Assembly: GCA_963851085.1 (NCBI GenBank)
Contig: CAWKNX010000016.1
Span: 62,001-126,000 of the forward strand
Direction of reading: 5' to 3'
DNA: 64,000 bases
From: DATFVJ01 sp963851085
GTDB taxonomy: Bacteria; Actinomycetota; Actinomycetes; Streptosporangiales; Streptosporangiaceae
Made by a program: the position numbers and the translations under genes. The notes below the pieces were generated by a model, which saw only the letters and a list, made by a program, of their open reading frames with translations, had not been told where the DNA came from and did not search any database. Positions 26,940-36,107 of the stretch are shown here, piece after piece. How positions within the stretch are numbered: position 1 is the first letter of the stretch; the number at the start of each line of letters is the position of its first letter.

Positions 26940-28370
26940 TCAGTCCGCAGGTCCGCGCTGCGCTGCCCCGGCTGACCTGGTCAGCAGCAGGCGCGCCTCG
27001 CCGGAGGTCGCCACCGAACCGGTGATGAGGACGCCCGAGCTGCCGAGCACCGCGCCGCCACCAAAGCCCTCGGCCTCATCGGCCAGACCGACCGCGATGT
27101 CGATCGCGTCGTCCAGGCCGGCCGCGGCACGCACCCGCTCGGGGCCGAAAACCTCCGCAGCGAGGTCGGCGAGAGCAGCGACATCCATCGCGCGGGCGCC
27201 GGAATTACGTGTCACCACGACCTCGGAGAGGACCGGCTCCAGTTGCTCCAGAATTCCTTGTACGTCCTTGTCCGCACTGACCGCGACCACACCGATAAAG
27301 GCCGCGAACGCGAACGACTCCTCCACAGCCGCCACCGTCGCCGCCATCCCGGCCGGGTTGTGCGCGGCGTCGACAAGCACCGTCGGGCTGCGCCTGACGA
27401 CCTCGAGGCGGCCGGGTGCGGTCATCTGGGTGAACGCCTCGCGCACGAGCGCGATGTCCAGCGCGCCGGGCGGGTCACCGGCGGGCTGGATGCCGTCAGG
27501 CAGCAAGCTGGCGGCCGGCGCGCCGGCGAACGCCTCCACCGCGGCGAGCGCGCACGCCGCGTTGCCCGCCTGATGGGCGCCGAACAGCGGCAGGAACAGG
27601 TCGTCGTAGACGCCGCGAAGGCCGCGGAGGACCAACCGCTGGCCGCCGAGCGCGACGTCCCTGTGCAGCACGCCGAACTCGATTCCCTCACGCGCCACGC
27701 TCGCGCCGGTCTCCGAGGCGCGGCGCAATAGCACCTCCGCCGCTTCGACCGGCTGCTGTGCCAGGACCGCCACCGCACCCGGCTTGATGATCCCTGCCTT
27801 TTCCGTGGCTATCAGCTCGATCGTGTCGCCCAGGTAACGCGTGTGGTCCATGGAAATCGGAGTGACGACGGCGACGGAACCATCGGCGACGTTCGTCGCA
27901 TCCCACGTGCCGCCCATGCCGACCTCGACCACCGCGACGTCCACGGGAGCATCGGCGAAGACCGCGAACGCCATGGCGGTCAGCACCTCGAAGAAGGACA
28001 GCGGCGGACCGCCGCGCGAGTCGGCCAGCTGCACATACGGCAGCACCTCGGCGTAGGCCGCCACGAACTGCTCGTCGCCGAGGGGTTCCCCGTCAACGCA
28101 GATCCGTTCCCGCATGGATGTCAGATGAGGGCTGGTGAACCTGCCGGTGCGCAGCCCTCGCGCACGCAGGAGCACGTCGATCATGCCCGCTGTCGACGTC
28201 TTGCCGTTGGTCCCGGTCACATGAATGACGGCGTACTGCCGCTGTGGCGTGCCGAGCAGTTCCATCAACGCCTGAATGCGGTCGAGTGAGGGATCGATCT
28301 CCCACTCCACGCCGCGCGCGCGGATCGCCGCCTCGGCATCGGCGAAGCTGGCCGGCAGTTCGGGACTCAC
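26940..28370 (-). CDS. folC: Folylpolyglutamate synthase/dihydrofolate synthase
   Basis: A 476-residue Mur-ligase-family enzyme adding glutamates to folates. ATP loop VIHVTGTNGKTSTAGMIDVL, folate-site region RTGRFTSPHLTSMRERICVD, VGMGGTWDATNV, metal-site SMDHTRYLGDT and IATEKAGIIKPG, and C-terminal DAAHNPAGMAATVAAV are all intact. valS, commonly upstream of folC in actinobacteria, is missing; a repeat region and a divergent FolC-like gene lie there. Confidence 0.96.
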   Translation of the reverse strand: MSPELPASFADAEAAIRARGVEWEIDPSLDRIQALMELLGTPQRQYAVIHVTGTNGKTSTAGMIDVLLRARGLRTGRFTSPHLTSMRERICVDGEPLGDEQFVAAYAEVLPYVQLADSRGGPPLSFFEVLTAMAFAVFADAPVDVAVVEVGMGGTWDATNVADGSVAVVTPISMDHTRYLGDTIELIATEKAGIIKPGAVAVLAQQPVEAAEVLLRRASETGASVAREGIEFGVLHRDVALGGQRLVLRGLRGVYDDLFLPLFGAHQAGNAACALAAVEAFAGAPAASLLPDGIQPAGDPPGALDIALVREAFTQMTAPGRLEVVRRSPTVLVDAAHNPAGMAATVAAVEESFAFAAFIGVVAVSADKDVQGILEQLEPVLSEVVVTRNSGARAMDVAALADLAAEVFGPERVRAAAGLDDAIDIAVGLADEAEGFGGGAVLGSSGVLITGSVATSGEARLLLTRSAGAAQRGPAD

Positions 28371-28727
28371 AGGCCGGCGCCTCCGGTGCCAGGGGCTCCG
28401 GCACGAAGCAGGCCCGCGCGAAGGAGCCCAGGATCAGGGGCCGCCGGACAAAAGACCGCGCCAACATGGACCGGGGCGGTGCCGAGCCCGGGAGCACCCG
28501 ACCTCGGGGCAGCGAGCCCGGGAAGCGGACTACCCAGGGCCGGTCGCCAGGCAATCGGCTCCCCGGAGGCGGGGCGGGCGGAGACGCTCACGTGGGAAGC
28601 CTACTCAAGCCGCCAGGCAGGCATGCGGAATGGCCCATGGCCCAGGCTCACGGCCCGGCGGCTGCGCGGCGCCACCTCCGCGCTGTCGAGCAGGGTCACC
28701 CGTGCCGCGGCCGCGAACAGGTCCAGG

Positions 28728-28989
28728 GCACAGCATGCGCAGGTGGTGATCGGACATGATCCCGAACGGCTGCGCGGGCAGACGCGGCACACAACCCGGC
28801 CCCGCCCACCGCCTGGCACACTGCCCGGCCCGCTGTCCCCACGACAGGCCCCGGAAAACGCGGCACAGCATGCGCAGGTGGTGATCGGACATGATCCCGA
28901 ACGGCTGCGCGGGCAGACGCGGCACACAACCCAGCCCCGCCCACCGCCTGGCACACTGCCCGGCCCGCTGTCCCCCACGACAGGCCCAG
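28728..28989. repeat. 135-bp direct duplication upstream of folC
   Basis: A block starting CAGCATGCGCAGGTGGTGAT at 28731 is repeated from 28866, almost unchanged over about 125 bases. Each copy contains CATGATCCCGAACGGCTGCG. Bases 28371-28727 show no gene. Confidence 0.9.
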
Positions 28990-29046
28990 GTACGCTGCCT
29001 GACTGTGACGGCGCGACGGGCACCGCGATCCCGCTCGCTGGGTGCG

Positions 29047-30327
29047 ATGACGGCGGACGGCGTCTTTCTTCCTGAGTTCTTCCTTCCTGAGTTCTTCCTT
29101 TCCGAATGGAACGACCGCACTCCGGGCGAGCGTCGCAGCATCAGCCGCGCGCGACGGCTCGCCGACGTATTCGGGCTCCTGGGGCAGGCCAGGCCGGTGC
29201 TGAGCGTTGTCGGTTCCAAAGGCAAGGGGACGGCGGCCACCTACGCGTCCGCGTGCCTGGCCGCGGCGGGACAGCGGGTCGTCACGGTGACGAGTCCCGG
29301 CTACCGCGGCGCCGCGGAGCGGATCCGCGTCAACGGCCGGGCCATATCGCCCGGCGGCCTGCTCGACCTGGCGACGCGGCTGCGTGCCGCGCGCGACCGC
29401 GCATGCGAGCGGACCGTCGGCGGCACCGGAGCCGGATACCTCGCCCCGACCGGGCTGTTCACGCTTGCGGGCGCGCTGCACGCACAGGACATCGCCGCGG
29501 ACGTGATCGTCCTCGAAGCTGGCATGGGCGGAATCAGCGACGAGATCAGCCTCTTCACACCGACCGTCGTGGCGCTCACCCCAATTTTCGCCGAGCACGT
29601 GGGCAAACTGGGTGACACGCCCGCCGAGATCGCACGGAACAAGGCCGGGATCGTCACGCCAGCGACCCTCGGCGTGCTGACGGTCCCACAGACGGGGGAT
29701 GTGCAGCGAGAGATCGAGGCGACGGTCAGGACGCGGTCGGAGGGCCGCGTGCAGGTCGAAATCGTAGAGCCGGGAAGCACGGCCATCTCGCCGCGCCTGC
29801 TTCCGGCCGGCCTGGGCGCGCGCAACGCCGAGCTTGGGTGCGGCGCCGCGGAGCGGCTGCTCGACGGCACGGGCCAGGCACAGCCAGCGCGCCCGAAGCT
29901 GGCATCGGTTCTTGGTTCGGTCCGGCTGCCCGGCCGACTGTCGCGGCACGAGCTGCCCGGATCACACACAGAGTTGATCGTCGACTCGGCGATCAGCCGG
30001 GCCGGGATCGCCGCCGCGCTCGCCTGCGCGGCGAAGTGGTGGCCCGATATAGATCATGTGCTGCTCTGCCTGCCAGATCACAAGGACGTGTCCGGAGCGA
30101 TCAGCGAACTCGGCGGGCTGCCCGTGACATTCGTGCGGCTGCCAGACGAGCATCTGCGGTTCGCCCATCCGCTGCCCGCCGGCTGGCGCGTCATCGATGC
30201 CGCGCACCTGACCCGTGAACTCGCGGCCGGTCTCGGCCACCGCGTCATGGCGCTCGGCACGGTGTACTTCACCGGCCGGGTGCTTGACCTCGTAGCCGCC
30301 GACATGGAGTCTCTCTTCGCCTGCTGA
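29047..30327 (+). CDS. FolC-like Mur ligase paralogue
   Basis: About 426 residues with the FolC/Mur ligase layout: ATP loop VLSVVGSKGKGTAATYASAC, TVTSPGYRGAAERIRVNGRA, LEAGMGGISDEISLFTPTVV, FAEHVGKLGDTPAEIARNKA and GIVTPATLGVL. The C-terminal DAAHNP motif of true FolC is replaced by SAISRAGIAAAL, so substrate or activity may differ. It is divergent from folC and only distantly similar to it. The N-terminus contains a duplicated LPEFFLPEFFLSEW. Start may be ATG 29047 or GTG 29005. Likely an uncharacterised amide ligase or a folate-related paralogue. Confidence 0.75.
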   Translation: MTADGVFLPEFFLPEFFLSEWNDRTPGERRSISRARRLADVFGLLGQARPVLSVVGSKGKGTAATYASACLAAAGQRVVTVTSPGYRGAAERIRVNGRAISPGGLLDLATRLRAARDRACERTVGGTGAGYLAPTGLFTLAGALHAQDIAADVIVLEAGMGGISDEISLFTPTVVALTPIFAEHVGKLGDTPAEIARNKAGIVTPATLGVLTVPQTGDVQREIEATVRTRSEGRVQVEIVEPGSTAISPRLLPAGLGARNAELGCGAAERLLDGTGQAQPARPKLASVLGSVRLPGRLSRHELPGSHTELIVDSAISRAGIAAALACAAKWWPDIDHVLLCLPDHKDVSGAISELGGLPVTFVRLPDEHLRFAHPLPAGWRVIDAAHLTRELAAGLGHRVMALGTVYFTGRVLDLVAADMESLFAC

Positions 30328-30362
30328 GCCGCCCGCACCTCGGCCCAGCCGCTGTGGGCCAG

Positions 30363-30418
30363 GACCGTGGATGTGCTGTTGCGGGTCGCGGGCGACCCGC
30401 AACAGCACATCCACGGTC
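30363..30418. terminator. Perfect 27-bp stem hairpin
   Basis: Bases 30363-30389 and 30392-30418 are exact reverse complements around GG (left arm starts GACCGTGGATGTGCTGTTGC). It lies 36 bases after the FolC-like stop and between convergent genes, so a terminator is the simplest reading, although no T-run follows. Confidence 0.65.
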
Positions 30419-30561
30419 ACCTCAGCGCTGCTGGCCCTGGAACTTTGCAGCTGCGGGCAGTACCGGCGAGGGCCGAGTGACGCCTGGTGACACCGCGGGG
30501 TGCCAGCGACGCCCGGGCACGCGCACTGCGAGGCGGGTGGGTGAGCCGGATGGCGGCGATG

Positions 30562-30600
30562 GTTGGCCCGTTGGGGGCGATAGCGCCCCAACGGGCCAAC
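30562..30600. terminator. 15-bp stem hairpin
   Basis: GTTGGCCCGTTGGGG pairs with CCCCAACGGGCCAAC across a short loop. A related unpaired sequence (GCGATAGCGCCC ... GCCAACGATCA) recurs near 30841-30871. It lies in the convergent FolC-like/clpX interval. Confidence 0.55.
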
Positions 30601-30748
30601 GATCACGATTCAGGCCGCAACGCATCCGCCGTCACACCACCTCATCACCAGCAACCCGGCGTCAGCCCAGACCACCACGGCCCCGCTCCTTCAGGGATGA
30701 ATAGCTACATTCAGGCAATGACGCGTCCCGGAGGGCGCCGGGCCTTCA

Positions 30749-30797
30749 TGATCGCGGTAACTTTCCGGCGGATATCGCGGCAAAGTTACCGCGATCA
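30749..30797. repeat. 49-bp imperfect palindrome, copy 3
   Basis: Arms TGATCGCGGTAACTTTCCGG and GCAAAGTTACCGCGATCA; same family as 4200 and 15701. No gene is seen in the remaining 30328-31039. Confidence 0.85.
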
Positions 30798-31039
30798 TGG
30801 AACCGCCTTGAGCGGGCACGATGGTACATGTTGACGGCCGTGCGATAGCGCCCTCATCGCGCCAACGATCATGGGCGGGGTGGAACCGGGCGGCGGCACA
30901 GGCAGCTACAGCAGCGCGGATGTGCGGCCCAGGCGCGGCGGGCCGGCGGCCATCGGCCCACAGCCTGGGAGGGCGCAGTCCCGGCCGGGGCGCAGTCCCG
31001 GCCGGGGCGGAGCCAGCCGGACTTGGTGACCAGTCCCGG

Positions 31040-32326
31040 TCAGGCGGACTTCTCGCGTGGGGTGCGCTTGGCCGGAATTTCGCGCGGGACGAGCGTCGGG
31101 TTGACATGCTCCAGAACGGCCGCGCCAGTGATCACAACGCGTTCGACGTCCTCGCGGCTCGGCACCTCGTACATCACGGACAGGAGCACTTCTTCCATGA
31201 TCGCCCGAAGCCCGCGCGCCCCGGTGCCGCGCAGGATCGCCTGGTCGGCGATGGCTTCGAGTGCGTCCTCCGTGAACTCCAGGTCCACGTTGTCCAGCTC
31301 GAAAAGCCGGTGATACTGCCTGACGAGCGCGTTACGTGGCTCGGTCAGGATCAGGATGAGCGCCTCGCGGTCCAGGTTGTGCACGCTGGTGATCACCGGG
31401 AGCCTGCCGACGAACTCAGGGATCATGCCGAACTTCAGCAGGTCCTCCGGCATGACGTCGGCGAAGGCGTCCGGTGAGATGCGGTCGTCCTTGGAACGGA
31501 GCACCGCGTTGAAGCCGATGCCCTTACGGCCGATCCGGTGCTCGATGATCTTTTCGAGGCCGGCGAATGCCCCGCCGCAGATGAACAGGACGTTCGTCGT
31601 ATCGATCTGGATGAATTCCTGGTGCGGGTGCTTACGGCCGCCCTGCGGAGGAACCGACGCGGTCGTGCCTTCAAGGATCTTCAGCAGCGCCTGCTGCACG
31701 CCCTCGCCCGAGACGTCGCGAGTGATCGACGGGTTCTCGCTCTTGCGGGCGATCTTGTCGACCTCGTCGATGTAGATGATCCCGGTCTCGGCCTTCTTGA
31801 CGTCGTAGTCCGCCGCCTGTATCAGCTTGAGCAGGATGTTCTCGACGTCCTCGCCGACGTAGCCCGCCTCGGTCAGCGCGGTCGCGTCGGCGATGGCGAA
31901 CGGCACGTTGAGCAGCTTCGCGAGCGTCTGGGCAAGGAGCGTCTTGCCTGAACCGGTCGGCCCGAGCAGCAGGATGTTGGACTTCGCGAGCTCGACAGCG
32001 TCCTCACGGGCCCGCTCGCCACCTCCGCCGCCGGAGTGGACTCGCTTGTAGTGGTTGTACACCGCGACGGACAGGGCCTTCTTGGCCTTCTCCTGGCCGA
32101 TCACGTAGCCGTCGAGGAACTCGTAGATCTCACGCGGCTTGGGCAGGTTGTCCCACTTCAGCTCGGACGGCTCGGCGAGTTCCTCTTCGATGATCTCGTT
32201 GCACAGGTCGATGCACTCGTCGCAGATGTACACGCCAGGGCCGGCAATGAGCTTCTTGACCTGCTTCTGGCTCTTTCCGCAGAACGAGCACTTCAGCAGG
32301 TCACCACCATCGCCGATACGTGCCAC
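31040..32326 (-). CDS. clpX: ClpX ATPase subunit
   Basis: A 428-residue AAA+ unfoldase for ClpP. The N-terminal zinc-binding domain has CSFCGKSQKQVKKL and VYICDECIDLC; Walker A is LLGPTGSGKTLLAQTLA; Walker B is GIIYIDEVDKIA. The ClpP-docking loop region lies in NAVLRSKDDRIS-proximal IGRKGIGFN, the IGF loop. Sensor and C-terminal domains complete the protein. It lies downstream of clpP1-clpP2 in the same direction. Confidence 0.98.
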   Translation of the reverse strand: MARIGDGGDLLKCSFCGKSQKQVKKLIAGPGVYICDECIDLCNEIIEEELAEPSELKWDNLPKPREIYEFLDGYVIGQEKAKKALSVAVYNHYKRVHSGGGGGERAREDAVELAKSNILLLGPTGSGKTLLAQTLAKLLNVPFAIADATALTEAGYVGEDVENILLKLIQAADYDVKKAETGIIYIDEVDKIARKSENPSITRDVSGEGVQQALLKILEGTTASVPPQGGRKHPHQEFIQIDTTNVLFICGGAFAGLEKIIEHRIGRKGIGFNAVLRSKDDRISPDAFADVMPEDLLKFGMIPEFVGRLPVITSVHNLDREALILILTEPRNALVRQYHRLFELDNVDLEFTEDALEAIADQAILRGTGARGLRAIMEEVLLSVMYEVPSREDVERVVITGAAVLEHVNPTLVPREIPAKRTPREKSA

Positions 32327-32462
32327 TCAGGTACTCCTTTGCGTGGGGCCGCCTTCGGCAACGCGGCTGATACGCACACCGCCCTGCCTAACACTGACGC
32401 TACCGCCTCACGGACGCTGGTGAGCCCTTCGGTGTAGCGCCGGGTCGGGTGGATCCTCCCGG

Positions 32463-33137
32463 TTAGGACGACACTACCTCGGCCCGGGCCTTTCGGCTCG
32501 ACAGAACCTCATCCACCAGACCGTATTCTTTTGCCTCTTCTGCTGTCAGGATCTTGTCGCGCTCGATGTCCTTGCGGACCTGGTCCTCGGACTTGCCTGT
32601 GTGCAGGGCGAGGATCCGCTCGAGCGCGGCGCGCACCCGCATGATCTCCCTGGCCTGGATCTCGAGGTCGCTCGACTGACCGTAGCCGCCCTCGGTCGCT
32701 GGCTGGTGGATCAGGATGCGGGAGTTCGGCAGCGCCATCCGCTTGCCCGGGGTGCCCGCGGCGAGCAGCACGGCCGCAGCGGACGCGGCCTGGCCGAGGC
32801 AGACGGTCGAGACCTCAGGGCGCACGTACTGCATGGTGTCGTAGATCGCGGTCATCGAGGTGAACGAGCCACCCGGCGAGTTGATGTAGATCGTGATGTC
32901 GCGGTCCGGGTCGATCGACTCCAGGGTGATGAGCTGCGCCATGACGTCGTTGGCCGAGGCGTCGTCGATCTGGACCCCGAGGAAGATGATCCGCTCTTCG
33001 AAGAGCTTGTTGTACGGGTTCATCTCCTTGACCCCGTACGTGGTCCGCTCGACGAAGGACGGGATGATGTAGCGGGCCTCTGCCAGCCGAGGATGGGCGC
33101 TCACGTCCGGTCCCTCCGCCGTGTGCGAGATATTCAT
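32463..33137 (-). CDS. clpP2: ClpP protease subunit 2
   Basis: A 224-residue serine peptidase. It has the ClpP core NPYNKLFEERIIFLGVQIDD, ITIYINSPGGSFTSMTAIYD, catalytic Ser in CLGQAASAAAVLLAAG, His in RILIHQPA and Asp in KDIERDK. Actinobacterial ClpP1 and ClpP2 form a mixed tetradecamer. The ATG overlaps the clpP1 stop (ATGA), showing coupling; the open frame up to 33227 is ignored for that reason. Confidence 0.97.
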   Translation of the reverse strand: MNISHTAEGPDVSAHPRLAEARYIIPSFVERTTYGVKEMNPYNKLFEERIIFLGVQIDDASANDVMAQLITLESIDPDRDITIYINSPGGSFTSMTAIYDTMQYVRPEVSTVCLGQAASAAAVLLAAGTPGKRMALPNSRILIHQPATEGGYGQSSDLEIQAREIMRVRAALERILALHTGKSEDQVRKDIERDKILTAEEAKEYGLVDEVLSSRKARAEVVSS

Positions 33138-33775
33138 GAGACCGGGCCTTCCGACGGTACCTGGGTGGCGCTGCGGACCACGTGGTCGACGAGACCGTAG
33201 TCCTTCGCCTCCTCTGCGGTGAACCACCTGTCGCGGTCGGAGTCGGCTTCGATCTGCTCCGCCGGCTGCCCGGTGTGGGCCGCGATCAACTCAGCGAGCG
33301 TGTGCTTCACGTACAGCATCTGCTCCGCCTGGATCTTGATGTCCGACGCGGTGCCGCCGATCCCGCCGGACGGCTGGTGCATCATGATCCGCGCGTTCGG
33401 CAGTGCGTAACGCTTGCCCGTCGTCCCCGCGCACAGCAGGAACTGGCCCATCGAGGCGGCCAGGCCCATCGCGACCGTCCGGATGTCGTTCGGGACGTAC
33501 TCCATGATGTCGTAGATCGCCATACCGGCGCTCACCGAGCCGCCGGGCGAGTTGATGTACAAGCTGATGTCACGGTGGTCGTTCTCGGAGGCGAGCAGCA
33601 GGAGCTCGGCACAGATGCGGTTGGCGATCTCGTCGTCCACCTGCTGGCCGAGAAAAATGATGCGGTGCCGCAGCAGCCGCTGGAACACCTGCTCGGTCAG
33701 CGGCATGGGCGTAGGGGCCTCTGCAACCCGCGCCAGAATCCGCGACGGCTCCTCAATGGTCGGAGGCGTGGTCAC
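33134..33775 (-). CDS. clpP1: ClpP protease subunit 1
   Basis: About 213 residues. It has RLLRHRIIFLGQQVDDEIAN, ISLYINSPGGSVSAGMAIYD, Ser in MGLAASMGQFLLCAG, His in RIMMHQPSGGIGG and the Asp region DSDRDRWFTAEEAKDYG. The start is taken at GTG 33775, where AGGTGA lies 7 bases upstream; an ATG at 33841 would add 22 residues. First gene of the clpP1-clpP2-clpX run. Confidence 0.95.
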   Translation of the reverse strand: MTTPPTIEEPSRILARVAEAPTPMPLTEQVFQRLLRHRIIFLGQQVDDEIANRICAELLLLASENDHRDISLYINSPGGSVSAGMAIYDIMEYVPNDIRTVAMGLAASMGQFLLCAGTTGKRYALPNARIMMHQPSGGIGGTASDIKIQAEQMLYVKHTLAELIAAHTGQPAEQIEADSDRDRWFTAEEAKDYGLVDHVVRSATQVPSEGPVS

Positions 33776-34019
33776 TAGCTCACCTGTTCCGTAGTGGGCG
33801 GTAGGGCATTCGCTGATTTTTGGTCTCGCTGACTGTGACATTAACGCGGCCTAGGCCCCCCTGCGTCCGCAGATGCTCGCTGTTCGCTGTCGGCTCAGCA
33901 GAACACATGACTGGAGCACGCGAGAACACCCCGGTAGGCGCGCGCGGCGCGGGCGCCCACCGTTCCTGCCGACCCCGTTCCTGCCGACCGCGCGCCGGGG
34001 GGTCGGCAGGAGCATGGGC

Positions 34020-34043
34020 GTGGCACGCGCCCGGGCGTGCCAC
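34020..34043. terminator. GTGGCACG/CGTGCCAC hairpin
   Basis: GTGGCACG and CGTGCCAC flank eight bases in the gap between tig and clpP1. A second small palindrome CCCCAGC/GCTGGGG is at 34071-34094. Either could end tig transcription. The rest of 33776-34292 shows no gene. Confidence 0.45.
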
Positions 34044-34407
34044 CAAGCGGGGCGCGGCCCGCTTGTTGCCACCCCAGCAATGGCCATGGCTGGGGTAGGC
34101 GTGCGGGACGACGGTGGCTCGCCCGTTCGGATGACGGCACGCATGGAGGTGTGGCACGCGCGGGAGCGTGGCGCCGCCACCGGTGGCCCGGCCGGCTCGC
34201 GGCGGGCGTGACGCGGACGGGATCGCCCGCGCCGTGCACATCCGGCGGCACATCCGGCGGCACTGGCGTGCGCCGCCGGAGTCGGCCGGCGGTCAGCCCC
34301 GCGCGCCGCCAGTGCCCGAGTCGTCGGCGGCGCCACTTGCCGCAACGGCCGCGTCCGCGTCAGCAACAGCCACGTCTGGCACCTCGGCCTGCCCGGACGC
34401 GGCCTGC

Positions 34408-35907
34408 TCATCCGCCGCCTGCATCCGGCCGCCGGCGCTGCTCATCCGCCGCCTGCCCGGACGCGGCCTGCTCATCCGCCGCCTGCCCGGACGCGGCCTG
34501 CTCATCCGCCGCCTGCCCGGACGCGGCCTGCTCATCCGCCGCCTGCTCAGCCGCCTGCCCGGACGCCGCCTGTGCATATGCGGCCTGCTCGGACGCGGCG
34601 ATCGCGGCCAGGTCGACCTCTTGCCCGGAGCTGTCCTTGATGGCTGCGCGCTTGACGATGAGATCCAGGGCCTTCGCCCGGAGCACGTCGCTGACGGCCG
34701 AGCCGAGCTGGCCCGAGTCGCGAAGGTGCATCGCGAGCTGATCGGGTGACACGCCCATCCGCTGCGCCTGCTGCACGACGAAGGCCGTCAGCTCGGCGTC
34801 CTCCACGCCAAGCTGCTCCTGCGACGCGAACTGGTCGAGCAGGAAGTTGGCCCTGATCGTCTTGCGGGCGTCCTGCTCGATCTCGGCGGCGAGCTGGTCC
34901 GCGGATTTGCCGACCGACTCCAGGTAGGCGTCACGCCCGGCCCCGATACGCTCGAGCTGATCGTCGATGGCACGGTTCCTGCGTTCCGTTTCCTCCGCGA
35001 CGACGGCATCGGGCAGCGGAATGTCGATCTTGTCGAGCAGCGCCTCAACCGCGCGGTCGCGCGCCTGGCCCGCCTGCTGCAGGCGCTTCATCCGCTCCAG
35101 TTGCGCCCGGGTGCCCGCCCGCAGCTCGCCGATCGTGTCGAACTCGCTCGACAACTGCGCGAAGTCGTCGTCGAGCTCGGGAACCTCCTTGACCTTCACG
35201 CTGTGCGCGGTAACCGTCACCACGGCTTCCTCGCCCGCGTGGTCGCCACCGGCCAGCTCGGTGCTGAACGTCACGGATTCGCCCGCCGTCATCCCTTCGA
35301 GCGCGGCGTCGAGCCCGTCGACCAGCGTGTCGTCGCCGATTTGGTAGGACAGGCCGCTCGCCTGCGCGTCCTCGACCTCCTCGCCGCCGACCGTCGCGGA
35401 CAGGTCGATGGAGGCATAGTCGCCCTCGCGAGCCTGCCGGTCCACCGACTTCAGCGAGGCGAACCTGTCACGCAGCCCACCGAGGTAATCCTCGACCTCG
35501 TCGGGGGTCACGACGGCGTCGTCGACGGTCACCGGGAGCCCGTCGACGTCAGGGACCTCGAACTTGGGGCGGATGTCGACCTCGGCGGTGAAGCTCAGCT
35601 CAGTACCGTCGTCGAGCTTGGTGATCTCGAGTTCTGGCTGGCCGAGCGCGTGCACGCCGTTGTCCTCGAGTGCCTGGCCGTAAAGCTGCGGTACCGCGTC
35701 GTTCACCGCCTGCTCGAGCACGACGCCGCGGCCGAAGCGCTGGTCGATGATGCGCGGCGGGACCCGGCCGGGCCGGAACCCGGGCACCCGGACCTGCTTG
35801 GCGACCTCACGGTAGGCACGGTCGATGTTCGGCCTCAGCTCCTCGAAAGGAACCTCGATAATCAGCTTCACCCTGGTCGGGCTCAGCTCCTCGACGTCGG
35901 TCTTCAC
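34408..35907 (-). CDS. tig: Trigger factor with repetitive Ala/Gln tail
   Basis: A ribosome-bound chaperone and peptidyl-prolyl isomerase. The ribosome-binding domain contains VPGFRPGRVPPRIIDQRFGR (the GFRxGKxP signature, here Arg for Lys). The FKBP domain covers roughly residues 150-240 (AREGDYASIDLSATVGGEEV, LAGGDHAGEEAVVTVTAHSV), and a helical C-domain follows. After residue 430 the tail consists of AADEQAASGQ repeats encoded by a 30-bp DNA unit. The frame then stops after QRRRPDAGGG, while another frame continues naturally as AADEQAASGQAEVPDVAVAD to 34293. A two-base indel near 34435 is likely. Confidence 0.94.
   Translation of the reverse strand: MKTDVEELSPTRVKLIIEVPFEELRPNIDRAYREVAKQVRVPGFRPGRVPPRIIDQRFGRGVVLEQAVNDAVPQLYGQALEDNGVHALGQPELEITKLDDGTELSFTAEVDIRPKFEVPDVDGLPVTVDDAVVTPDEVEDYLGGLRDRFASLKSVDRQAREGDYASIDLSATVGGEEVEDAQASGLSYQIGDDTLVDGLDAALEGMTAGESVTFSTELAGGDHAGEEAVVTVTAHSVKVKEVPELDDDFAQLSSEFDTIGELRAGTRAQLERMKRLQQAGQARDRAVEALLDKIDIPLPDAVVAEETERRNRAIDDQLERIGAGRDAYLESVGKSADQLAAEIEQDARKTIRANFLLDQFASQEQLGVEDAELTAFVVQQAQRMGVSPDQLAMHLRDSGQLGSAVSDVLRAKALDLIVKRAAIKDSSGQEVDLAAIAASEQAAYAQAASGQAAEQAADEQAASGQAADEQAASGQAADEQAASGQAADEQRRRPDAGGG
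34418..34565. repeat. 30-bp tandem repeat in the tig tail
   Basis: Units GCCTGCCCGGACGCGGCCTG followed by CTCATCCGCC, about four in phase, plus a diverged copy. They encode AADEQAASGQ in the tig frame. Confidence 0.88.
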
Positions 35908-36107
35908 TTACGGTGTCACTCCTTCGGGCCCGCATCTGCGGAATCGGCGCGCGTCGCGGCAGCCGTTCGGGACTGAGGGCATATCCCGAGATCTCTGACG
36001 GCGCGGATCCGCATCCACCGAGATCTACGGGACACACCCTAGGGGCGCCCCGGTTCCGATCAGGTCGCTGCGTCGTGTCCGGTCACTGACGGCTACGGCC
36101 GCCCAGT

